A program made the translations under genes and the position numbers. Of a stretch of DNA of 18,124 nucleotides, positions 8,062 through 15,713 are shown piece by piece. This stretch comes from Botryosphaeria dothidea (Eukaryota > Ascomycota > Dothideomycetes > Botryosphaeriales > Botryosphaeriaceae), in NCBI GenBank assembly GCA_011503125.2, contig WWBZ02000028.1:1-18124 (forward strand), read 5' to 3'. A model generated the notes under the pieces. It was not told the origin of the DNA. It did not search any database and was given only the letters and a program-made list of their open reading frames with translations. The first letter of the stretch is position 1. Every line of letters starts with the position of its first letter.

Positions 8062-10214
8062 TGCGTGGTAATGAGCAGATTTGAGAGTGAAAGTATTGGA
8101 GGAAAGCGTAACTCGGCAGAAAAAGAGAAACGGGGCCGTAGAAATACGGGACTTGGGAATCAGGATTGTCTGAGGAGCCGAATCCTGCTGACATCGTCTG
8201 GGTAAGCTTTTCTCGTCACACAACATATGAAGATGTCCATAGAGTTTCGGATAGCAGGGGGGTCCTGTAGCCTTTCCCGTTTGCCCTACAAGCCTTCAAA
8301 GCTTCTGGCCACTGGGATGGCCAATAGAACCCTGGTGCTGAAGCCACATACTGTGCTTGAGCGGTGACGGAGCCATCCTTAAAGCGGGGGCGGATGGTCA
8401 GACACCTGAAAGCTGACGCGGAAAGACGCAAAAGCCGCATTCATAGTTTTAGCTGAGAGTCATATGATGGATGCGGCTCGACAACCCGTAAAGACGCGAG
8501 TGGATTCTATGGGTATTCAGGACATAATAGTTTAAACGAAACATGCTTTTTCGCACCGGTACCGGCCTTTCCAGCATGGTGTGACCTCGACCAAATGCTG
8601 CAACTGGTGGGAGCAATAGCGGCGTGAAATCTGCCGTGGCCTTGCTGTGCTTACCAAAAATTGATGAAAAAGCGTAGAGCTGACAGCGCCCACGGCTCAT
8701 TGACCAGAAAAAGCAGTGACTGTACATGGGCGGATTGTTTGGATGGAGATGTTTTCGTAGGCCTGGGGGAGGGGGGGTACCTGCTTGTGCAGCTGAGAGG
8801 CTTAAGACAGTGGCTTTCGCCGGGGGGGGGGGGGGGGGGAGCTAAGCGATGGTGATCTTGTTGCTTTTTCGCTCTTCGCAAGCGCGGGGAATCGGGCGTT
8901 GATATGCCAAGGCGAAAAGGGTGGTCTTGGTATTGGGCGCCTTCCTGTAAACCGCGCCGTTGGGTTGGCTTTGATCCTGAAGATTGAAGCGGTAGAACAA
9001 GACGGTTCAGGTGCATGCGGCTGTGTCACTCCGCACAATATACCCGCTGTGGTGCAGTGAGCACGCGGCGGGTCTAACCTGGAAGACCTACCGTGGGGTC
9101 CGGCGGAAGGCAGCGGCTCTAGAAGGATTGTCATCATTTACTGAGAAGGGAATTAACGTGCGGCGCATACCAGGCAGAGCCGAAGCGCGAGGTCAAGGTA
9201 GGTCGGGGGCCGGCGGAGGTCGTTCGTGGGCTGGGGACGTAAGGCTGAGCTGACACGAACGTGCGCAGCCCGCCGTCCACGAGACCAATGGCCGTGAGCG
9301 TTTCATTAGGCCAGTCATCCAGACCCTGGGTGGCTGTACGGGCGGACGAGGGTTGTCAAGCCACGCTGATGGATGACGGACAGTGTCGGGAATCTTGCCA
9401 TGGGATCGAGAAGACAAGCGGAAGCTGACGTCAAGCTGTGGAGCTTGTTGCCTATCCAGTCTGGGGGGCGACTGCAGGGTGCCCGGAAAGCTTGGATGAG
9501 AGTACGGAATGCAGGAGTTGCGCAAATGAATACAGAGGGATGCCAACCACACGTTTTATGTTGTAGATGAAATTTCCTGGGGCGTCGAGTCATTGGCAGG
9601 ATAGCCGTGTCACCCTAACGGAATTCACTTGGGTCAGGACGAATACTTCCTCTCCCCACGAAGCCATGTCTCTCGAATTGCTGACGATCGGCTGCAGCAC
9701 CCTCTGTAGAGTGCGCCGGCTCATGAAGCAATTGACGTCTCGACCCACGTTGCCTTCTCCACCGCGGCCTCAGGAACCATGTTCTCGCTCAGCCTCAATG
9801 GAGATCATCAAGGATCCGTGGACAGCGTCACTGCGGTAGGGTCGAGGATGGGACATTTCGGCGACAGAGGGTGATCGGCAATCGGGGTGGGATGGCGATT
9901 GTGTCATGCCGAGGCGGGCGATGGAAAAGGAGCAGCGGCACAGCAGCCTCAGTTTGGCCCCCATCCCTCTCCCACACATGCTGCCGTCCCGAGCCGGCTG
10001 CCGTCCCCGACTGCAAGGCCCCGTTCGCTTAACCCACCATTAACGTTAGTCACGGCAGCTCAAGTCTCGATCAGGGCAGCAAGACGAGTGTCTCGGTCAA
10101 ATAGAACCACCGCAGAATATTGGGGAGGGTTCCTAGGCTGCTTTGCTGTTAAGACTCCCATCCTTCTGCAATGCTGCCCTCCTTTTCCTTGTGTTGTTGC
10201 TTGGATACGTACTC
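8062..10214. other. Long gene-free region between the laccase and the MBL-fold gene
   Basis: This 2.15-kb stretch is the shared divergent upstream region of the laccase (minus) and the MBL-fold hydrolase (plus). Open frames here are short, overlap on both strands and show no family motifs, so I call no gene. A G18 homopolymer lies at 8822-8839. Just before the MBL-fold start (10137-10214) there is an in-frame hydrophobic stretch without an ATG, noted with that gene. I see no tRNA, no repeat family and no RIP signature. Confidence 0.6.
8822..8839. repeat. Homopolymer G18
   Basis: Eighteen consecutive G lie about 760 bp upstream of the laccase start; a shorter G run (8768-8776, one interruption) lies just before. 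It could form a G-quadruplex or be a slippage site, and its exact length is likely uncertain. Confidence 0.9.
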
Positions 10215-11318
10215 ATGTCCGGCAAGCCTGCAAAACCGCCACCCTCGACGTCTTTCGCTGCCGCCCGACTGAACAGGACCACCTTCCTCATCACCGAGGA
10301 TGACAGCTTCGAAGAGCATCCCTACATCTACGCCAAACTGCACCCGCGCCTGCCCCTGCTGATTCTCTCCGACACGGGCTGCAACTCTCCGCGCGACCAG
10401 GCCGTGGCCATCTCCAAGCTGCGCACCTTCCTCGAGGAGTCTCCCGTGGCCGCCAACCATGGCCAGCCGCTCAATCCGCGCGACCAGTTCGGCCACCCGG
10501 AGCGCCAGTATTTCGTTATCGTGACCCATTGCCACTACGACCACATCGGCGGGCTGGACCAGTTCCCCACCATCCCGCTCTCCGACTCCCTGGCCCTGGA
10601 GCGCTCAACGCGAGGCTCCGATTCGGCCTCCAAGCCGCTCTCGCCCTGCAGCATAGTCGCGTCCGGCCACTGCGAGTCCTTCATCAACCACCACCTGGAC
10701 GAGCACTCGCTGTGCAAGTTCCACGGCCTCCGGCCGCCCAAGTACCGCGTGTCGCTGTGGGCCAAGGACGGCGAGGCGCTGCAGCTCCACGGCCAGAAGA
10801 TCGACGTGACGGTGCTGCACACGCCGGGCCACACGCCCGACGAGCTGGCCTGGTACGACCATCACGAGAGATCGCTCTACGTCGGCGACTCGTTCTACGA
10901 GCGCGGCCCGGACGCCATGCCCATCATCTTCCCCAAGGAGGGCAACTGGGTTGACTACGTGGCGTCGCTGGCCAAGCTGCTGCGCTTCGTCAAGCACGAG
11001 AACGAGTACATGCTGGCCGACGCGCTCAACGACTACAGCGACTTCTACGGCGTCTGCCGCCGCGTCAAGCTAGGCTGCGGCCACGTCACGGCGCAGGCCG
11101 ACGCCGAGGAGATCCTGGAGGCCGTATTCGCCCTCTTCGAGCGCATCCTCGCGGGCAAGGTCCCCATCAGGCGCTCCGACACCTATCGCGACGAAATATA
11201 CGACACATGGATCGACGGCGGTGAGGAGGCGCGCTTCGCCGTGCGGGCCCCGAGGAGACTGGCCGAGGAGGCGCGTAAGCAGTTGGGCGACCGGGCGATG
11301 TTGAATTCTATAGTATAA
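10215..11318 (+). CDS. Metallo-beta-lactamase-fold hydrolase
   Basis: A single exon encodes 367 residues. The metal-binding set of the MBL fold is complete: THCHYDHIGG (H105, H107, D109, H110), HTPGHTPDE (H206), YVGDSF (D225) and GCGHVTAQ (H290). Such enzymes carry a dinuclear zinc or iron site; members include glyoxalase II-like thioesterases and lactonases, and the substrate here cannot be told. The N-terminal part (PPPSTSFAAARLN, then DTGCNSP) resembles a widespread uncharacterised fungal MBL family. The start at 10215 is the first in-frame ATG. In-frame codons before it (10137-10214, after a TAG at 10134) encode a strongly hydrophobic segment (ALLFLVLLLGYVL) but contain no ATG, so a membrane anchor would need a near-cognate start or an upstream exon. 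There is no sign of disruption. Codons are strongly GC-ending. Confidence 0.92.
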   Translation: MSGKPAKPPPSTSFAAARLNRTTFLITEDDSFEEHPYIYAKLHPRLPLLILSDTGCNSPRDQAVAISKLRTFLEESPVAANHGQPLNPRDQFGHPERQYFVIVTHCHYDHIGGLDQFPTIPLSDSLALERSTRGSDSASKPLSPCSIVASGHCESFINHHLDEHSLCKFHGLRPPKYRVSLWAKDGEALQLHGQKIDVTVLHTPGHTPDELAWYDHHERSLYVGDSFYERGPDAMPIIFPKEGNWVDYVASLAKLLRFVKHENEYMLADALNDYSDFYGVCRRVKLGCGHVTAQADAEEILEAVFALFERILAGKVPIRRSDTYRDEIYDTWIDGGEEARFAVRAPRRLAEEARKQLGDRAMLNSIV

Positions 11319-11733
11319 TGCGTCAAGGCGCGAATTTCTGTTTTTTCCCTATCTTCCTCAAAATAATAATGAAGGGACGACGATAATGACGTTGTTTATG
11401 AAGTGACACCAAACAGCAAAACATGAATCATTCCGCAAAAGAAAAGCAAGTGCACAATGCGGGGAAAACAGGACCCAACGAAGGACGGCGACACGGGGCG
11501 ACAAGCCGCTGACGTGGGCCTGGCTGCCAATCGTTTTAGGGCTCTCAGTCTGTCCGATAGGCCCTTGACTCGGGGGGGGCATAGGGCCTGTCCGTCCCGC
11601 GCAGAACCCCTCGGAGGGGCAGCCAGCATCTTTTCGAATCTTCGTTCCACCAGCCAGGGAACCAATAATCCAAAACACAGAAAACCCAGCCAGCCGGTTC
11701 CACACCACCACCACCACCACCACCACCACCACC
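11319..11733. other. Spacer: 3' end of the MBL-fold gene and promoter/5' UTR of the SHB17-like gene
   Basis: These 415 bp hold no recognisable gene. The final 31 bp are a CCA repeat that abuts the next start codon. No clear TATA box or terminator is visible. Confidence 0.55.
11703..11733 (+). repeat. (CCA)10 trinucleotide repeat abutting the start codon
   Basis: About ten perfect CCA units run directly into the ATG at 11734. The repeat forms the immediate 5' leader of the SHB17-like mRNA and supplies a good CACCATG start context. If the scanning ribosome or transcript start lies within it, repeat length could alter expression; that is inference. Confidence 0.85.
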
Positions 11734-12529
11734 ATGTCAGACAAGGACGCGGGAACTCCGCGCGTCTACCTCGCCCGCCATGGTACGTCTGCCTCAACCT
11801 CACAACAATTCCCCAGCCACACCACACCACACATCGCTAACCCAGCCTCTCCCTCCACACCCAGGCGAAACCGAATGGACCATCAACGGCCGCTACACCG
11901 GCAAGACCGACCTGCCCCTGACCGCGCGCGGCGAACAGCAAGTCCTCGGCAGCGGCCGCGCCCTCGTCGGCGCGGGCAAGCTGATCGACCCGCGCAAGCT
12001 CGCCCGCGTCTACGTCTCGCCGCGCGCCCGCGCCCAGCGCACCTACGAGCTGCTCTTTCCAGCCGCCGCCGCCGCCTCGCCCTCCGCCCCATCCGTCTCG
12101 CCCACCACGACCGAGGCCCTCGCCGAGTGGGACTACGGCGCCTACGAAGGCCTCCTCACGAAGGAAATCCGCGCCGCGCGCGCCGCCAAGGGCCTCGACG
12201 CCGAGCGCCCGTGGGACATCTGGCGGGACGGGTGCGAAGGGGGCGAGAGCGCGGAGGAGGTCAAGGCCCGGCTGGACGAGCTGATCCGGGAGATCCGGAC
12301 GATCCAGGCGCCGCACATGAACGGCGGGGAGACGCCCGCGGACGTGGTGTTGGTGGCGCACGGGCACCTGCTGCGCGCCTTCACGAAGCGGTGGCTGGGG
12401 TATCCGCTCGAGTTCCCGCTGAGCATGATGCTCGAGCCGGGCGGCGTGGGCGTGCTGAGCTACCAGCATCACAATGTCGAGGAGCCGGCGTTCATGCTGG
12501 GCATGGCGCTGCCGCCGCAGGAGGAGTGA
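11734..12529 (+). CDS. SHB17: Sedoheptulose-1,7-bisphosphatase, histidine phosphatase superfamily (Shb17-like)
   Basis: Two exons, 11734-11782 and 11865-12529, encode 237 residues. In yeast Shb17 dephosphorylates sedoheptulose-1,7-bisphosphate, driving carbon into ribose-5-phosphate without oxidative NADPH production. Catalytic signs are present: the phospho-accepting His16 in ARHGET, split by the intron; R70 in SPRARAQRT; E104 in EWDYGAYEG; and H182 in VAHGH. Shb17-specific blocks set it apart from other phosphoglycerate mutase relatives: PWDIWRDGCEGGE and the C-terminal GGVGVLSYQHHNVEEPA. The protein is shorter than the yeast one (271 residues as I recall), lacking a stretch after VAHGH. 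The 82-nt intron has GTACGT, a GCTAAC branch site and a CCCAG acceptor. The start is fixed by the RHG motif and the CACCATG context. An alanine/proline-rich loop follows residue 81. The coding sequence is strongly GC-rich. Confidence 0.92.
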
Positions 12530-13103
12530 AGATGGTGGATGGAAGGAAAGAAGCAAGGAAGAGGATAGAGAGAAGAATTTCCTTTTGATGATATGATGCA
12601 GAACGCACTGCTTAGACTATAGAAGGGCCTTGGGTATTACTACTTGGTTTTCCACCTTACCAGAGATGCTCAATGATTAGCTTATAGAAACTAGAGAGAG
12701 GAACGAACATAGAACAAGACGACGACTGGGACCAGACATAGAAAGATGTAGACAAGAGTCAAAATAGACGGAACAAGACATCTGTATCGATTACGCTTTT
12801 TTATTGGCCTCTCTCTTCCCAAACTTACATCATGTTCCCACTCCCCTCTCCGCACTACGCTCTTTGAGCAATGAAAGATTTGCCTTAAGATTTGAACCGT
12901 TGAGGGCAAATCGTTTGTTCTTGACGGTATAAAACAGGCAAATAGACTGATCGGAAACCAAAGTTAGATAAGTATACCTGTATCTCGCTTGCCCCCGAGC
13001 CCCATAAAACACCCCGCCATGGAAAACCGCGGCCAAGTCTACCAGGAAAGCTTCGGAAGGGAAATCTTGAAGAATTCTTGAACATTGCGTCAAGCTCCCG
13101 CGC
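12530..13103. other. Convergent 3' intergenic region
   Basis: These 574 bp lie between the 3' ends of the SHB17-like gene and the OSH6-like gene. They are markedly more AT-rich than the flanking coding DNA, as expected for 3' UTRs and polyadenylation signals (for example the T-rich run near 12796-12804). I see no gene or RNA here. Confidence 0.55.
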
Positions 13104-14980
13104 TCACGATTCGGCGTCTACGAATTCATCGATCGAGTTGGTATCCGAGTCCTTTCGTTCGACCGATCCGGGCCGAGGTCTCTTGGCCGGCTCATCGTTC
13201 TGCCCGAAATCAATCAGGTCGTCCGTTTGGTTTTGCGGCGCCGGATCGCACTTCCGCTCGGGTATCGAGAACCTACGATCCACCGTTTGTCCTGGGAGTA
13301 TCGCGGTCACGTTGAGAATCTGCTTGGTCTGCTCTTCGGGCGTGGTCCCATCACTGCAAAAGGAAAAAAGACGGCGAATTAGCCCCTGCTCCGCCCGAGT
13401 CCGATGCGATGGAGGGGGAATGATCGGCTGACGGCGGCTCCACACCCCACTTACATCTTGGCGCGAATGATGAAGTCCAAATCCTCCATGCCCTCTTCCG
13501 AGCCTCCCGGACCGCCATTCACCGGCCTGAATAATCGAGGGTGCCATTCGACGCCGTCATCCGCGCGCTTCGCTGCTTCCTCGCGCTGCATGTCCTCGAT
13601 CTTCGATTTCTCGTCCGTCGCCGTGATCTGGTCTCTCTGCTTGATGGCCTGGGTGGTCTTCTGCCACAGCTTTTGCGATTCGCGCTCGTCCTGTTCCTCG
13701 AGTGGCCGTACCAGTGGCGCCGTCTCCCTGGCATGCGTAGCATCGAACAGCAGCTGCTTCTTGCCGGTCTGAATGCTGGAATGTTAGCGGAGCTAGCGGC
13801 TTCAAAATGCAGGCAAGAAGCTGGCAAAGCTCTCTCTGCCGCCGAGAATAACTGAACCTACCGTGAGGTTCTTGGCCCACATCTCGCCTGACCACAATCC
13901 GGAGAGCTCGAAGAGGTTCTTGCCCGACCTGGCGTCTCTGATGTAGCCGCCGATGGCGTTGTACGTGCCGCCAACCCAGCCCTTGGTCTTGAACTCTATG
14001 TCCGCCTCCAATCCCAACTCCGGGCAGCGAACGTAGCTGTGGTCGCCCAGCTCGTATTTCATCTTGCCGAAGAGGATTCCACGTGCGTACATGTTAGGCT
14101 GCGTGATGAAGCTAAAGCCCCGGTTAGCAGCGGCATCCCCGCCCAGCAATAAGCATAGCAAAAACATACTATCTCTCCTTATGGTTCAGGAACTGCATTA
14201 CAGCAATGCCCTCCATCATGCTTGCCGCCGAGTTCCCCAGGAACTTACTCCGGGCTTGAGGGTGCCGTCGATGCGGATGTGATGCTCCGGGGCCATGAAG
14301 AAATAGCTAGACTTCGGCGGGTGGTGCGACGTCTGCTCAGAAATGTAGTATCCCTTCGTCTTATCCGGATACTGCCAATAGCAAGTGAAGGTCTCGCCGA
14401 GGATGGGGTTTAGGGGTTTCTTGACGCCGCTGCGGACGGTTAGCTTGCAGGCCGCGGCGGACAAAGGATTTGCTGCGCAGAGCATACATACGGCGGCTTG
14501 ATGTGCCATCCGCTCAGATAGAATTTAACCACGGATAGAAACCTCTCCGTCGGATCTTGGATGTCCGGCATGGGGAGCAGGGTTTCGGGGTGGGCCATGA
14601 AGCTGCACAGAGCCGGGGTTAGCTCCTCCTGCGTTTTCTACGAGTCCCACAGAGGCACGGAAATGCAGACGCACTTGGTTATCCGCTCCAGCATCGACCG
14701 CGGCTCCAAAATGAATGTTGGGAGGGTGATCCGGCTGAGATCCGCGCCGGGCCGCAGCTGCGAGATAATGTGGGTGAGCACTGCAGGAAGAAGCGGCAGG
14801 TCAGTCTCGGGCGTGCAAAGACAGCGGGAGCAGCAGGCGGCGGCTGGGCGTACCATTGCTCTGCTCCGAATCGACGACGGTCTCATCGTCGCCAGTGACG
14901 GTGGAGTTGTCGCGGGTCTCCTCGGTGGAGGAGCGACTGCTCGACAGCGAGTGTCGTCGGTGTGCGTGGCCGAGCACCAT
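13104..14980 (-). CDS. OSH6: Oxysterol-binding-protein-related lipid transfer protein, Osh6/Osh7 type, with a frameshift
   Basis: Seven exons: 14980-14854, 14780-14675, 14602-14492, 14429-14170, 14111-13862, 13768-13455 and 13353-13104, equal to about 472 residues once the frame is allowed for. Osh6/Osh7 exchange phosphatidylserine for PI4P at ER-plasma membrane contacts. Lid and early barrel: [19 protein letters not shown] and [11 protein letters not shown]. Signature: EQTSHHPP with H150-H151 for PI4P. Further family blocks are [31 protein letters not shown], a C-terminal helical region ending in [11 protein letters not shown], and DLIDFG. The start has a perfect CACCATGG context. Exon 4 carries one frame break at about 14250-14254: after GTLKP the conserved [12 protein letters not shown] block is in the next frame, and exactly one missing base restores the expected phase. 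All other exon phases match. It may be a sequencing error or a real mutation; see findings. Confidence 0.9.
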
Positions 14981-15713
14981 GGTGGCGAGGTTCGTGGAGT
15001 GCTCGGGGAATGACGAGGGAGTGTGGAGGTTAGGGTGCAAGAGGCTGTGCGACAGGCATCAGGGCGGGCCCCAGGGAAGGACTTTCAAGTGTCGCTGATG
15101 ACGCGGGTTGGTAGGGTGGGCCCTTAGCGGCGGTCGGCGGGGTATTTTTTGGCCCATGTTTATTGCTGAACGCACCCACGCCAACCAGCACCAACGCACA
15201 AAGAATTCTGCTGCCTATCCTACGTACGTACCCGCCTGTCGCGTAATCCGTTAGTCGTACTCGTAGCCTGTTGCGCGCCTGCAGCACTCAGTCATCTGTC
15301 GCTCCATCCCATCCTGAATTGGCGCCGCAAGCCGCCCTACGTAAGCCGGCGCCTGTCCACACCCGTTTTTGCACGGCAGTGCTCTCGGCCCGCCCGAGCC
15401 CCCATGATACGAATCCAGCAGGATAGGGGATGATCTGCGCTCAATATACGTGGATGTATCTATCTGCTCCGGATGCAAGCAGTCTCGCCGTCCCATTGAG
15501 CAGCCTGTGGAACCCCTCCTGTTTGCTCACCGTGGCGCTGAAACGTTTCGGACAGCTATTCTGTTTTTTGCCTTAAACTCGAGGCACCGGAAAACGTCAT
15601 TTAGAGCACCCGGAGCCGCCGTTCGCTTCCGCAGATCGCGGTCAGCGGTGCCGCGGTTCATCAGCTGCCCTGTTGCAACTCAGAAATTCTGACTCTGAAG
15701 GGGTATCAACGGC
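14981..15713. other. Upstream region of the OSH6-like gene and 3' flank of the SNF2 gene
   Basis: These 733 bp contain no gene that I can support. They should hold the OSH6-like promoter and the 3' UTR of the SNF2 gene. An alternating ACGTACGTAC stretch lies near 15221-15230. Short open frames on both strands lack family features. Confidence 0.55.

Noticed and set aside
8651..9593. Minus-strand frames in the laccase-MBL spacer
   Set aside because: They are proline/serine-rich, partly made by the homopolymer, mutually overlapping, and show no splice-consistent gene model or recognised domain.
10149..10544. Long antisense open frames over the MBL-fold gene (also 10605-10997 minus and 10529-10954 plus)
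   Set aside because: They are shadows of a GC-ending coding sequence, with low-complexity Arg/Val-rich composition and no motif.
11837..12588. Long frames on both strands over the SHB17-like gene
   Set aside because: The catalytic motifs are only in the frame used for the SHB17 call; the others are Arg/Pro-rich shadows.
12889..12899. tRNA B-box-like GGTTCAAATC on the minus strand
   Set aside because: The flanking bases do not form a T stem, and no acceptor stem or A box at the right distance is visible.
14193..14248. Normal intron in exon 4 of the OSH6-like gene
   Set aside because: It has good GT and AG signals, but the segment encodes the conserved [12 protein letters not shown] block in the neighbouring frame, so it is coding by origin. 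Use as a rescue intron is kept only as a finding.
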